Shown: in pieces, positions 1 through 9,428 of the stretch
Layout of the letters: every line of letters begins with the position of its first letter
Numbering within the stretch: the stretch's first letter is position 1
From: DYJK01 sp040755055
GTDB lineage: Bacteria > Bacteroidota > Ignavibacteria > Ignavibacteriales > Melioribacteraceae
Direction of reading: 5' to 3'
NCBI GenBank assembly: GCA_040755055.1
Contig: JBFMBS010000006.1
Coordinates: 62,001-126,000, forward strand
DNA: 64,000 bases
Translations under genes and position numbers: made by a program
Notes under the pieces: model-generated
Told to the model about the DNA's origin: nothing
What the model saw: the letters and a program-made list of their open reading frames with translations, nothing else
Databases searched by the model: none

Positions 1-169
1 CTGTATTTCATTAAAGGATTAACCGAATTTCACTTCTAACATAATAAAAAAAATAATTAAGCTGAATACCGTAAGCACGTTAACAAAAAAATAATTTAGA
101 TTCTTTACCATCTACTTTATTTATTTTTAGGTATAATTAATTTGTGTTCACCCTAAACGGAGCTGAATT

Positions 170-1534
170 ATGCCGATACAAACAATTAATCCGGCAACCG
201 GAAAAGTAGGAAGGGCATTTCAAGAAAATTCTCTCGATGAAATTTACGAAGCAGTTGAAAAAGGAGATGCCGCTTTCAAAGTATGGAAAGAAAGATCATT
301 TGCAGAACGAAGCCACTTGATGAAAAATGCCGCAAATATTTTGCGCGAAAAGAAAAACGATTACGGCAAAATTTTAACACTCGAAATGGGAAAGCCGCTT
401 GTGCAAGCAATTGCCGAAGTTGAAAAGTGCGCGTGGGTTTGTGATTATTATGCAGACAAAACAGAAAAAATTTTAGCGGAAGAGATTGTACCGACCGATG
501 CATCGCAATGTTTTGTCCGTTTCGATCCGATTGGAATTGTACTTGCGGTTATGCCGTGGAATTTTCCGTTCTGGCAAGTGTTCCGTTTTGCCGCCCCGGC
601 TTTGATGGCTGGCAATGTTGGAATTCTAAAACACGCATCAAATGTACCGATAAGTGCACTTGCTATCGAAGAAATATTTTTGCAAGCCGGTTTTCCTCAA
701 AATGTTTTTAAAACGTTGTTGATCGGTTCAAACGTTGTTGAGAATTTAATCAATCACCCGAAAGTAAAAGCCGTTACTTTAACCGGGAGTGAACCGGCTG
801 GCAAAAAAGTTGCGGAAGCAAGCGGCAAGGTTTTGAAGAAAACAGTTATGGAACTCGGCGGCAGTGATCCATTCATCGTTCTCGAAGATGCGGATATTGA
901 TGCCGCGGCAAAAACTGCAGTGACTGCACGGTTGATTAACAACGGGCAAAGCTGTATTGCAGCAAAGCGGTTTATTGTTGTGGAAAAAATTTACGCTGAG
1001 TTCGAAAAGAAATTTGTTGAGTTGATGAACAAAGCGATAATCGGCGATCCGATGGAATTACAAACAGAACTTGGACCAATCGCGCGCGAAGACCTTTTGC
1101 TTGAACTCGATCAACAGGTGAAGCAATCTGTAGAAAAAGGTGCGCAAATTTTGTGCGGAGGAAAAAGATTGAACCGCGAAGGTTTTTATTATGCGCCGAC
1201 TATTCTTGCAAATCTTAAAAAAGGAATGCCGGCATACGATGACGAAATTTTTGGTCCGGTTGCTTCGCTTATAAAAGTAAAAGATGAAGCCGAAGCAATT
1301 GCTGTTGCAAATGATTCTGCATTTGGTCTCGGCGCCTCGCTGTGGACAAGCAACATAGAAAAAGCAAAACTGCTTGCAAGCAAAGTTGAGAGCGGCTCGG
1401 TTTTCATTAACGGAATGGTGAAATCCGATCCGCGTCTTCCGTTTGGCGGAATAAAAAATTCCGGCTACGGGCGCGAGCTTTCGCATTACGGAATTAAAGA
1501 GTTTGTGAATATTAAAACTGTCTGGATAAAATGA
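170..1534 (+). CDS. NAD(P)-dependent aldehyde dehydrogenase, succinate-semialdehyde dehydrogenase-like
   Basis: The 454-residue product is a full-length aldehyde dehydrogenase, oxidising an aldehyde to the acid with NAD(P). Visible motifs are the MPWNFPFW segment (Asn131 stabilises the oxyanion), the general base in MELGG (Glu228), and the catalytic cysteine in NNGQSCIAAKRF (Cys262). Overall wording (NPATGKV at the N-terminus, LTLEMGKP, GGIKNSGYGREL near the end) is closest to the YneI/GabD group of succinate-semialdehyde dehydrogenases. The substrate is not certain because this superfamily is broad. The ATG follows a CGGAG ribosome site. The gene seems to be transcribed alone; a tandem repeat and a regulator follow on the same strand. 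Confidence 0.9.
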   Translation: MPIQTINPATGKVGRAFQENSLDEIYEAVEKGDAAFKVWKERSFAERSHLMKNAANILREKKNDYGKILTLEMGKPLVQAIAEVEKCAWVCDYYADKTEKILAEEIVPTDASQCFVRFDPIGIVLAVMPWNFPFWQVFRFAAPALMAGNVGILKHASNVPISALAIEEIFLQAGFPQNVFKTLLIGSNVVENLINHPKVKAVTLTGSEPAGKKVAEASGKVLKKTVMELGGSDPFIVLEDADIDAAAKTAVTARLINNGQSCIAAKRFIVVEKIYAEFEKKFVELMNKAIIGDPMELQTELGPIAREDLLLELDQQVKQSVEKGAQILCGGKRLNREGFYYAPTILANLKKGMPAYDDEIFGPVASLIKVKDEAEAIAVANDSAFGLGASLWTSNIEKAKLLASKVESGSVFINGMVKSDPRLPFGGIKNSGYGRELSHYGIKEFVNIKTVWIK

Positions 1535-1536
1535 TT

Positions 1537-1630
1537 CTGGATTCTTGTCCGAAGACCCCCTCGGTGATACTTGATACTGGATACTTGTCCGAAATATTCC
1601 TTCGGAGATACTTGATGCTGGATTCTGGAT
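1537..1630. repeat. Two-and-a-bit tandem copies of a ~40-bp repeat with internal hairpin
   Basis: Units at 1537-1576 and 1577-1617 begin CTGGAT(T/A)CTTGTCCGAA and end GATACTTGAT; a third partial copy lies at 1618-1630. Each unit can fold through CCGAA/TTCGG (or CCGA/TCGG). The core words (GATACTTGATACTGGATAC) are the reverse complement of the words in the tandem repeat inside tag at 3681-3750, so both belong to one dispersed family. Confidence 0.7.
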
Positions 1631-1671
1631 AAAAAAGATGAAACAAAATTGAAGATAGGAAGGATGGGCAA

Positions 1672-2613
1672 TTGAATAGAACCGACCGCTTGCTTGCAAT
1701 TGTGTTGGAATTACAAAGCAGAGGAAAACTTCGCGCGGAAGACCTTGCCGAAATTTTTGGCGTTACCAAACGGACAATCTACCGCGATATTCTTGCGCTC
1801 TGCGGTGCCGGTGTTGCAATCGATTCGATACCGGGCAAAGGTTACACAATTTTGGACGGATATTTTTTGCCGCCTCTTTCTTTTACGCAAGATGAAGCAA
1901 CTATGTTAATTCTTGGCAGCGATTTTGTTGCACAGAATTTTGATTCACAGTACAACAATGCGGCATCTTCTGCGAGCAAAAAAATTGAAGCGGTTCTTTC
2001 CAACCAATTGAGGGATGAAGTTGATTATCTTAAAAAGAGTATCCGCTTTGTTTCGATGATGCAAAACAATAATGAAGAATTGATGAATTCACTTCGATTG
2101 ATCCGGCGTGCAATCATCGAAAAGAAAGTGATAAAGTTCCGTTACTACAAAAGAACATTGGAGGAAACAAAACCAACTTTGCGCGAAGTGAATCCGCTTG
2201 CACTTGTTCATCTTAACGGCAATTGGCTTATGAGCGGTTATTGTCATTTGCGTAAAGAGATCAGGTCTTTTCGGTTAAACAGATTGGAATCACTTGTAGT
2301 TACCGGCAAAACTTTTATTCGTCCGCCGGATTTTAAAATGGAACAACTGGAAGAAGACGACGCACCAAAAATCCAAGTTAAGCTGCTTGCAGATAAAAGT
2401 ATTATTAGATGGATAAATGAATTCAAGCCGTACCGTTTTGTGAATCAGAAAAAAAATAAAAACGGCTTTGTGCTCACTTTTGAAGTCGATAATGAATCAC
2501 AAATTCTCCCATGGATTTTGAGCTGGGGAAGTAAAATAAAAGTTGTATCGCCCCTCTCTCTCAAAAATCTTCACAAACAAGAAGCGGAAAGATTGTTGAA
2601 AGGATACAACTGA
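1672..2613 (+). CDS. HTH and WYL-domain transcriptional regulator (YafY type)
   Basis: The 313-residue protein has an N-terminal winged helix of the HTH_11 type (LAEIFGVTKRTIYRDILAL, residues about 25-45) and a C-terminal WYL domain (about 145-210, GNWLMSGYCHLRKEIRSFRL), the ligand-sensing arrangement of YafY-like regulators. WYL proteins bind nucleic acid or nucleotide ligands in several systems; the ligand here is unknown. The start is TTG with AGGAAGG just upstream; the nearby ATG runs into a stop after two codons. It may control the flanking aldehyde dehydrogenase or the small genes that follow, but no operator was recognised. Confidence 0.88.
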   Translation: MNRTDRLLAIVLELQSRGKLRAEDLAEIFGVTKRTIYRDILALCGAGVAIDSIPGKGYTILDGYFLPPLSFTQDEATMLILGSDFVAQNFDSQYNNAASSASKKIEAVLSNQLRDEVDYLKKSIRFVSMMQNNNEELMNSLRLIRRAIIEKKVIKFRYYKRTLEETKPTLREVNPLALVHLNGNWLMSGYCHLRKEIRSFRLNRLESLVVTGKTFIRPPDFKMEQLEEDDAPKIQVKLLADKSIIRWINEFKPYRFVNQKKNKNGFVLTFEVDNESQILPWILSWGSKIKVVSPLSLKNLHKQEAERLLKGYN

Positions 2614-2719
2614 AGTATTTTCAACACGCTCAAATTTGCACGCGCAGAAAAATTTTTCAATACCCTCTGCTGTTGACATAAGGTTGTCACAAGCCAATTT
2701 TATATTTGTTAAAGGCGTT

Positions 2720-3106
2720 ATGAAAAAACAACAAAGCGTTGAAGAATATCTTGAACAATTTCCGCAGCATATCAGGGAATGTGCGGAAGAATTACGCTCG
2801 CTCATCGGCGAAGTAATTCCCGATTACGAAGAAAAAGTTTATACCGGCTGGAAGTTGATAGGTTACCGTGCAAAGAAAGGAAACAAAAGTTTCTACTTCG
2901 CGTTTATTTATCCGGCAGAAGATAAAGTTGTGCTTGGATTTGAGTACGGTATCCTTTTGAACGATCCGCACAATTTATTGAGTGGCAGCGGAAGTCAAGT
3001 AAGGCAAATTACCTTCTATAAAAAAAGTGAAATAAATCAAAAACGGATTGCACCTTTAATTTGGGAAGCGGCAATGATTGCAATTGAAAGACGATTAAAA
3101 AAATAA
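2720..3106 (+). CDS. DUF1801 (YdhG-like) protein
   Basis: The 128-residue product matches the DUF1801/YdhG fold: SVEEYLEQFPQHIRECAEEL, then a conserved YTGWKLIGYR and YFAFIYP segment. The function of this family is not established. The open frame extends upstream to 2636, but that extension lacks a ribosome site, while the family pattern begins at MKKQQSVEEY, so I place the start at ATG 2720. A Bacteroidota-like TATATTTG box sits at 2701-2708, which would leave a very short leader. Next gene is 10 bases downstream on the same strand. Confidence 0.75.
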   Translation: MKKQQSVEEYLEQFPQHIRECAEELRSLIGEVIPDYEEKVYTGWKLIGYRAKKGNKSFYFAFIYPAEDKVVLGFEYGILLNDPHNLLSGSGSQVRQITFYKKSEINQKRIAPLIWEAAMIAIERRLKK

Positions 3107-3116
3107 GAGGAAGTAA

Positions 3117-3653
3117 ATGAAAACACCTTCGGAAAATTTTTCTAAATTTGAACCGCTCGTTCGGCACTGGCAGAACGAACTTAACAAATACACTGAGGAG
3201 CAATTTCTGCGGAAGCCGAAAGAAGACGAATGGTCAATCGGGCAAGTTTATATGCATCTTTTTCAATCGGCAAAATTTCTTCACATCAAAAAAATTGAAG
3301 AATGTGCGTCGCAAAACGGAAATGCAAAGACCAGTGGCAAAACAAAACGCGGTAAAATTATTTATGCACTTGGAATGCTTTTGCCGGTGAGGGTTAAGGT
3401 TCCGCCTTCGCCGCAGTACACGCCGGCTCAGCCGAAAAACAAAGAAGAAGCTTTTGAGAAGTTGAATCAAATAATTGTTGAGATGAAAAATATTATACCA
3501 ATAACAGAATGTGCACCGCTTGAAAGCAGAACAACTCATCCGGCTCTCGGTTATTTGAATGCGCGCGAATGGTATCAATTAATTAGAATGCATTATCAGC
3601 ATCACTTACGCCAAAAATCACGGCTCGATAAATTTCTCGGAGTTCAAAAATGA
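3117..3653 (+). CDS. DinB-superfamily protein
   Basis: A 178-residue four-helix-bundle protein of the DinB/YfiT type. It shows the early EWSIGQVYMHL helix and the late MHYQHHLRQKSRL helix, whose histidines usually bind a divalent metal in this superfamily. Members include thiol-transfer enzymes and uncharacterised stress proteins; the reaction here cannot be told from sequence. The start ATG follows AGAGGAAG. The stop codon overlaps the ATG of tag (ATGA), so the three genes 2720-4297 probably form one transcript. Confidence 0.7.
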   Translation: MKTPSENFSKFEPLVRHWQNELNKYTEEQFLRKPKEDEWSIGQVYMHLFQSAKFLHIKKIEECASQNGNAKTSGKTKRGKIIYALGMLLPVRVKVPPSPQYTPAQPKNKEEAFEKLNQIIVEMKNIIPITECAPLESRTTHPALGYLNAREWYQLIRMHYQHHLRQKSRLDKFLGVQK

Positions 3654-4297
3654 AAAAAGAAAAATCCAACAATATTAATCCAGCATCCAGTATCGAGTAC
3701 CCAGCATCCGGTATCCAGCATCCAGTATCGAGTACCCAGCATCCAGTATCCAGATGCCAGTGGACAACCAGCGACCCTCTTTATCTAAAATATCATGATG
3801 AAGAATGGGGAGTGCCGGTTCATGACGACCGCAAACTTTTTGAGATGTTGATTCTCGAAGGAGCGCAAGCCGGATTAAGCTGGATTACAATTCTCCGTAA
3901 GCGTGAAAACTATCTCAAAGCATTAGATAATTTTGATGCGAAAAAAATTGCAAAGTACGATTCAAAAAAAGTTGCGCAGCTTTTACAAAACGAGGGAATA
4001 ATCCGCAACAAATTGAAAATCAACGCGGCTATTCAAAATGCAAAACTTTTTCTTGAGGTACAGAAAGAGTTCGGCTCGTTCGATAAATATATCTGGCAGT
4101 TTACCGGCGGAAAGCCAATAAAGAATAAATGGAAAACGATAAAAGAGGTTCCGCCAAAGACGAGCGAATCCGATGCAATGAGTAAAGATTTACAAAAGCG
4201 CGGATTCAAGTTTGTCGGCTCGACAATCTGCTACGCTTTCATGCAAGCTGTCGGAATGGTGAATGACCACACGGTGGATTGCTTTAGACATAAATAG
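3650..4297 (+). CDS. tag: DNA-3-methyladenine glycosylase I with repeat-derived N-terminal extension
   Basis: Tag removes 3-methyladenine from alkylated DNA (base excision repair, cytoplasm). The family core begins at RCQWTTSDPLYLKYHDEEWG, continues with LFEMLILEGAQAGLSW and TILRKRENY, and ends with the zinc-site residues near AVGMVNDHTVDCFRH. It is complete, but about 34 residues precede the core. This extension (PASSIEY, PASGIQH, PVSSTQH and so on) is translated from a 35-bp tandem repeat. There is no in-frame start between the repeat and RCQW, so translation must cross it. The ATG overlaps the stop of the DinB-like gene. Confidence 0.92.
   Translation: MKKEKSNNINPASSIEYPASGIQHPVSSTQHPVSRCQWTTSDPLYLKYHDEEWGVPVHDDRKLFEMLILEGAQAGLSWITILRKRENYLKALDNFDAKKIAKYDSKKVAQLLQNEGIIRNKLKINAAIQNAKLFLEVQKEFGSFDKYIWQFTGGKPIKNKWKTIKEVPPKTSESDAMSKDLQKRGFKFVGSTICYAFMQAVGMVNDHTVDCFRHK
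3681..3750. repeat. 35-bp tandem repeat inside tag
   Basis: Two head-to-tail copies (3681-3715, 3716-3750) of a unit starting CAGCATCCAGTATCGAGTAC differ at one base. 35 is not a multiple of three, so the two copies are read in different frames, yet the frame stays open. Related in reverse to the repeat at 1537-1630. Confidence 0.85.
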
Positions 4298-4545
4298 TGG
4301 ATAATGCAGAATAAGCAGTTAAAGGATTGGGTAAAATTTATTTGAAGTATAAACTGGACTGATCAACTAATTTCAAAGCCCAAGGAAACTCCCTCTCTAA
4401 TAAGCCAACCATGTCATTTATTCGATAGTATTTTATTGATTATAGATATTCTCCTAATTAAATTAAGATAGAAGGTGTTATTTATTTGCCATCCTAATAC
4501 TTTCAAGGATCTTAGTTATAAACTATATTAACTAAAAGAGGGTGT

Positions 4546-7371
4546 ATGAAAAAAACTTATATAATTTCTGTTGCTGTGGTTCTTTTATTCTTTTTGACCT
4601 CACAGATTTATTCCCAAGCCGGAAGTATCGATTGGAGTTTCGGAGTTAATGGAATTGCAAAAACAATAACCGGTAACAGCGAAGATTTTTCTACCGGTGT
4701 TGCGTTATATAGCGATGGGAAAATTGTAGTATGCGGTACAAGTAGAAAAGCCACCGGGAATTATGATGCAGCTATTATCCGGTTGAATTCCGATGGAACA
4801 ATTGACCAATCATTTGGAACAGATGGAATTGTTTTTACCGATAATATTTCAGGTATGCTAAATATACCGTACGATATTAAAATTCAAAATGACGATAAAA
4901 TTGTTATAGCCGGTGTACTGCATTCCGAGTCCAACACGGAAATTTTTGTCAATCGTTATAATTATGATGGAAGTCTTGACAATACGTTTGGTACAAATGG
5001 TAAAGTAAGATTTGCATTAAGCGCGCCGATAATTTGCGAAGCACTTGATATCCAAGCTGATGGAAAAATTGTTGTGCTGGCATATAGTAATACAAATCTA
5101 GTTACAGTTCTTGTTAGATTTAATTATGATGGTACAATAGACAATTCATTCGACGGTGATGGATATGCTTTGATTTTATTAGAAGGTTATGCAACATTTG
5201 GCCACGCTATGAAGATTTTAAATGACGGGAGAATAGTTGTAGCTGGTGAAGTTACTTATAATTTTACCTCGAACATTGGGGTGGGGGTACTCAACAGCGA
5301 CGGCAGCTACGATACTTCATTCAGCGGCGATGGACAGGTTGTTTTTGAAGCAATCCCCGGCGAAACAAATAATGCAAACACAATACTTATACAGCCGGAT
5401 TCTAAGATAATAGTTTTAGGTTCGTTCGATTATGATATATCACCCGATTATCAAGGTGTAACCATTATCCGGTTTAATGCAGATGGAACTTTTGATGACA
5501 GCTTTAGCGGCGATGGTTTTGTAATTACGGATTTAGCATTAGGGTTAGTTAAACTAAAAAAAGGATATTTACAAAACGATGGTAAAATTATCGCCGTAGG
5601 TGCAGCATCCTCAAATGGTGTTGACCTCTATATTACAGTACGGTTCAACAGTGATGGCAGTCTTGACAACAGTTTTGGGTTAGATGGAATATGGTATTTT
5701 AATGTTAGTGGTTACTTTGAATCTATACAGACTATTACCGTTCAGCCCGATAACAAAATAATAACCGCCGGAGCCGTAATAAATTCCAATAATACTACGG
5801 ATATATTAATTGCAAGGCAAGATGAATCCGGATCGGTGGATGGTACTTTTGGCGGTGTGGGTTTTGTTGAAATGAATTTGGTAAGGGGTTCCGGTTATCC
5901 GACAAATGTTAGTCAGCAATCGGACGGAAAATTTCTGATCGGAGGCACTGCATTTATTGATGGGGAAAAATTCAGTCTTGTCAGGTTCAACCAGAATGGC
6001 TCAATTGATCCCACACTCGATTACGACGGGGTTGCATATGATAGGACAGATCTCAACACATTTAATTACTCCACTTCTATGGCTATTCAAAGTGATAATA
6101 AAATTATTGTAGGCGGTTATTCAAAAATAAATATTTATACATACGATTTTATGCTTACACGGTTTAATACTGATGGAAGCATAGATAATACATTTGGAAA
6201 TAACGGGATAGTAACTACAGATATTAATTCAAGAAATGATTATCTCGAAGATATCAAACTTCAAAGTGATCATAAAATAGTTGGGGTAGGATACAGCAAT
6301 ACAGGAACCACTACACCAAATTTGATTTTAGCCAGATATAATTCGAATGGAAGTATTGATAATTCGTTCGGCATAAACGGTATTGTTGAGTATAATTATC
6401 CCGGTTATAATTTGTATGGGGTAAGTCTCTCATTGTTGAATGACGGAAAGGTTGTAGTATCAGGTGATTACATTGGCTCCGGTGTAAGGGGAGTATTCAT
6501 TGCAAGATTTAACCAGGACGGCAGTTTTGATTATACATTTGATTCGGATGGGATTCTTTTTACCGAATTGCCCAGTGTTTATATATCTGAAACTCACGGA
6601 TTAAAAGTTACCGGCAATGGCAAAATTTTGGTCTGCGGAAGAGCTGTTTTTACAGAGGAACAAGGATTTGTTATACGATATAACGAAGATGGGTCATTGG
6701 ACCAAAGTTTTGGAACAAACGGAATTCTATATTTAAATATAGGTGGTGTTCTAACTTCTTTAACAAATATAGAAGTACAAAATGATGGTAAGATAATTGT
6801 TTGTGGTTATCATAATTATGATGCTGGTACTAAGAGCGATTTGATGTTAATTCGTTTGAATGTAGATGGCAGTTATGATACTTCTTTTAATTCGAGCGGA
6901 ATTGTCTTTACTGATATTAATTCAAACAGCTTTGATATTGCAACTGGTCTGTTACTATCTGGAGATAATTCAATATATGTGGTTGGCTATACCACCGTAG
7001 GAAACGATTATTACACGGCATTAATAAAATATACCGGTGATGGTACATCTTCAGTTATCTCTAACGGAATAATTCCGGACAAGTTTGAGCTAAAACAAAA
7101 TTATCCCAACCCATTCAATCCCACTACAACTATTAGCTACAAGCTTCAAGAAGCAAGTCATGTAACTTTAAAAGTTTATGACCTCTTGGGCAAAGAAGTA
7201 GCAACTTTAGTCGATGAATATGAGCAAGCCGGAACCTATAACGCTCAATTCTCAACCCACCAGACTAATGGCGGACAAGTTCTTAATTCTCAATTATCAT
7301 CCGGAGTTTATTTTTATACGATTAAAACGGATAATTTTACTGAAACAAGGAAGATGACCCTGATAAAGTAA
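4546..7371 (+). CDS. Secreted delta-60-repeat protein with T9SS sorting domain
   Basis: The 941-residue product has a signal peptide ending near SQIYSQA, then about 14 delta-60 repeats with the pattern FNxDGSxDxSFGxxGI spaced roughly 50-60 residues apart, and a C-terminal type IX sorting domain (NYPNPFNPTTTISY, VYDLLGKEVATLV, SGVYFYTIKT, RKMTLIK). The repeats are expected to build a beta-propeller-like surface or secreted protein; the ligand is unknown. The start ATG follows GAGGGTGT. About 250 bases without recognisable features precede it. It fits an outer-surface protein of an Ignavibacteria-type cell. Confidence 0.88.
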   Translation: MKKTYIISVAVVLLFFLTSQIYSQAGSIDWSFGVNGIAKTITGNSEDFSTGVALYSDGKIVVCGTSRKATGNYDAAIIRLNSDGTIDQSFGTDGIVFTDNISGMLNIPYDIKIQNDDKIVIAGVLHSESNTEIFVNRYNYDGSLDNTFGTNGKVRFALSAPIICEALDIQADGKIVVLAYSNTNLVTVLVRFNYDGTIDNSFDGDGYALILLEGYATFGHAMKILNDGRIVVAGEVTYNFTSNIGVGVLNSDGSYDTSFSGDGQVVFEAIPGETNNANTILIQPDSKIIVLGSFDYDISPDYQGVTIIRFNADGTFDDSFSGDGFVITDLALGLVKLKKGYLQNDGKIIAVGAASSNGVDLYITVRFNSDGSLDNSFGLDGIWYFNVSGYFESIQTITVQPDNKIITAGAVINSNNTTDILIARQDESGSVDGTFGGVGFVEMNLVRGSGYPTNVSQQSDGKFLIGGTAFIDGEKFSLVRFNQNGSIDPTLDYDGVAYDRTDLNTFNYSTSMAIQSDNKIIVGGYSKINIYTYDFMLTRFNTDGSIDNTFGNNGIVTTDINSRNDYLEDIKLQSDHKIVGVGYSNTGTTTPNLILARYNSNGSIDNSFGINGIVEYNYPGYNLYGVSLSLLNDGKVVVSGDYIGSGVRGVFIARFNQDGSFDYTFDSDGILFTELPSVYISETHGLKVTGNGKILVCGRAVFTEEQGFVIRYNEDGSLDQSFGTNGILYLNIGGVLTSLTNIEVQNDGKIIVCGYHNYDAGTKSDLMLIRLNVDGSYDTSFNSSGIVFTDINSNSFDIATGLLLSGDNSIYVVGYTTVGNDYYTALIKYTGDGTSSVISNGIIPDKFELKQNYPNPFNPTTTISYKLQEASHVTLKVYDLLGKEVATLVDEYEQAGTYNAQFSTHQTNGGQVLNSQLSSGVYFYTIKTDNFTETRKMTLIK

Positions 7372-7418
7372 ACCGGGATTATTTGAAAATGATATTACAA
7401 AAATTTAACGGAGGGTTT

Positions 7419-8063
7419 TTGAAAAGAGTAATTGTGCACTATATAATTATGGTTTTATTGATGTTATCGGTTGCGGTCAATAGTCAAACAAAAACAAATG
7501 AGTTTAGTTTTAAATTGAACGGGAAAAAAATAAAAGGAACCGTTACCGATTTACTTGCTCATCCTCATTCATATGGTTTTGCGGCATTGGATAAAAACCT
7601 TTTCACATATGAAGTTACTGATGCTCAGACCGGTATTACGAATATTGTTTATCCCCCTCTTAAAGGTTTGCGGAAAAATGAAAAAGCCGAGTTCGGACTT
7701 GATAAATATTCCGAAACAGAAACCTTAACTTTGAGTGTCGTTGGCGAAGGAACGGATGAAAAAAAGAATAGATGGATTATAAGAATCAGTATAGAGTTAC
7801 CCGGTAAGAAGTCTTTAGCTAAATTACCGATTAAAACCGAAGCGAAAGAATCTGATTGGAAAGAGTTTGATAAAAAGAAACCGCGTTTATCAATAACATT
7901 AACAAGCGGTGCTAAGGCATATAATTTCTTTAATGCCAAAGCGGAATTTACTTCGTTGGATCCAAAAAACGGAAGTGCAAGCGGCACATTTGAATTCATT
8001 GCTAAAAATGAAATTACTAAGGAGGAGTTAAAAATTACAGAGGGAAGTTTTGTGATAAAATAG
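7419..8063 (+). CDS. Exported protein of unknown function
   Basis: The open frame starts at TTG 7383, but the best start is the in-frame TTG at 7419: it follows a strong GGAGGG at about the right distance and gives a clean signal peptide (KRVIVHYIIMVLLMLSVAV then NSQT). The mature part of about 190 residues is rich in beta-strand-like segments and lysine, with no family I recognise. It lies 47 bases after the delta-60 protein on the same strand, so they are probably cotranscribed, and a strong hairpin terminator follows. Confidence 0.65.
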   Translation: MKRVIVHYIIMVLLMLSVAVNSQTKTNEFSFKLNGKKIKGTVTDLLAHPHSYGFAALDKNLFTYEVTDAQTGITNIVYPPLKGLRKNEKAEFGLDKYSETETLTLSVVGEGTDEKKNRWIIRISIELPGKKSLAKLPIKTEAKESDWKEFDKKKPRLSITLTSGAKAYNFFNAKAEFTSLDPKNGSASGTFEFIAKNEITKEELKITEGSFVIK

Positions 8064-8126
8064 AAATGTTTTCTTTCTAATGTGATCGGTAAATACTTTT
8101 CATTCTACAATACTGATTTTAAAAAA

Positions 8127-8175
8127 AGCGCAGATTATGGCATAGCCATCACTATGTGAAAAATCTGCGCTACTT
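8127..8175. terminator. Bidirectional hairpin terminator
   Basis: Arms AGCGCAGATT (8127-8136) and AATCTGCGCT (8162-8171) are perfectly complementary, with an A-run before and a T-run after. It sits between the converging exported-protein gene and amt and can serve both. Confidence 0.85.
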
Positions 8176-8178
8176 TTT

Positions 8179-9399
8179 TTATTCTTGTTCGTAAGCAATC
8201 TCGCCGTGCAAAGAGCTGTCCAACCCGGCTTCTTCTTCTGCCTTAGTAACTTTCACCGGTGTTATCAAATTAATTGCTTTCAGCATAACAAAAGTAAATA
8301 GGAAACAGTACGCGCTGACGGCAAGCACCGAGATCAATTGTTTCATAAAAAATTCCGAAGAGCCGCCGACAAAAAATCCTTCAACTTGCACCATCGGGTT
8401 AACTGCTTTTGATGCAAACAATCCGAGCATAATTATACCGATAGTTCCGCCGACTCCGTGAACGCCCCACACATCGAGTGCGTCATCCCATTTCAATTTA
8501 TTTTTCATCGCTACTGCAAAGTAGCAAACGATGCCCGAAACAATTCCGATAATTACAGCGTGACCGATTGTTACAAATCCGGCTGCCGGAGTAATTGTTG
8601 CAAGCCCGGCAACAGAACCGGTGAGCAAGCCGACAAACTTTGGTTTCTTTTCGAGAATCCATGCAAGCACAAGCCATGTTATTGCGGCGAATGATGCTGC
8701 AACGTCGGTATTCAAAAATGCAGTAACTGTAATCGGGTCAACCATTAATTCGCTTCCGGCATTAAAGCCGTACCATCCGAACCAAAGTAACCCGGTTCCC
8801 AAAGCAACAAGTGGAATGCTGTGCGGACCTCTTTCAAAAGAATTTCTTTTTCCTACATAAAAAACAGATGCGAGTGCAGCCATTCCGGCGCTTGCATGAA
8901 CAACTATGCCGCCGGCAAAATCGAGCACGCCCCATTTTGCGAGAAGACCTCCGCCCCAAACCATGTGAACAAGCGGAAAGTAAACGCAGATCAACCACAA
9001 CGTTAAGAATAAAAGATACGCGGGAAAGCGGACTCTGTTTGCAAATGCGCCGGTTATTAATGCCGGTGTAATAATTGCAAACATCATTTGATAAGCGACA
9101 AAAACATACAACGGAATAACATTGTTGCCGGGGAAGACTGAGTTTAAACTTGTTCCGGCAAGAAATGCCATATCAAGATTTCCGATTATTCCTCCTTCGC
9201 CGCCGCTGAAGCAAAGTGAATAACCGAATGCGAACCAAATAACTGTAGTCCATCCGAGAGAAACAAAACTTTGAATCATAATTGCGAGAACATTTTTTCT
9301 TCCAACAAGTCCGCCGTAAAAGAATGCGAGTCCGGGTGTCATCAACATAACAAGACTGGTTGCAACCAGCATAAATCCGGTACTTCCGGTATCGAACAT
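8179..9399 (-). CDS. amt: Ammonium transporter Amt
   Basis: The 406-residue integral membrane protein carries Amt hallmarks: MTPGLAFFYGGLV in the first helix, the first pore histidine in VVHASAGMAAL and the second in VWGVHGVGGTIG, with about eleven hydrophobic helices. Amt conducts ammonium or ammonia through the inner membrane. It lies 29 bases downstream of an outer-membrane porin gene on the same strand, which suggests a two-gene ammonium-uptake unit. No PII gene is adjacent. Confidence 0.95.
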   Translation of the reverse strand: MFDTGSTGFMLVATSLVMLMTPGLAFFYGGLVGRKNVLAIMIQSFVSLGWTTVIWFAFGYSLCFSGGEGGIIGNLDMAFLAGTSLNSVFPGNNVIPLYVFVAYQMMFAIITPALITGAFANRVRFPAYLLFLTLWLICVYFPLVHMVWGGGLLAKWGVLDFAGGIVVHASAGMAALASVFYVGKRNSFERGPHSIPLVALGTGLLWFGWYGFNAGSELMVDPITVTAFLNTDVAASFAAITWLVLAWILEKKPKFVGLLTGSVAGLATITPAAGFVTIGHAVIIGIVSGIVCYFAVAMKNKLKWDDALDVWGVHGVGGTIGIIMLGLFASKAVNPMVQVEGFFVGGSSEFFMKQLISVLAVSAYCFLFTFVMLKAINLITPVKVTKAEEEAGLDSSLHGEIAYEQE

Positions 9400-9428
9400 A
9401 ATTACCTCGATTAATTATTGTTAATGAA

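Noticed and set aside
1058..1699. 213-codon minus-strand frame
   Set aside because: Mostly antisense to the aldehyde dehydrogenase and then runs through repeats; no family signal.
2673..2708. TTGACA and TATATTTG as a promoter before the DUF1801 gene
   Set aside because: The boxes are 22 bases apart (25 from the TTG core), too far for a confident promoter; used only as weak support for the start at 2720.
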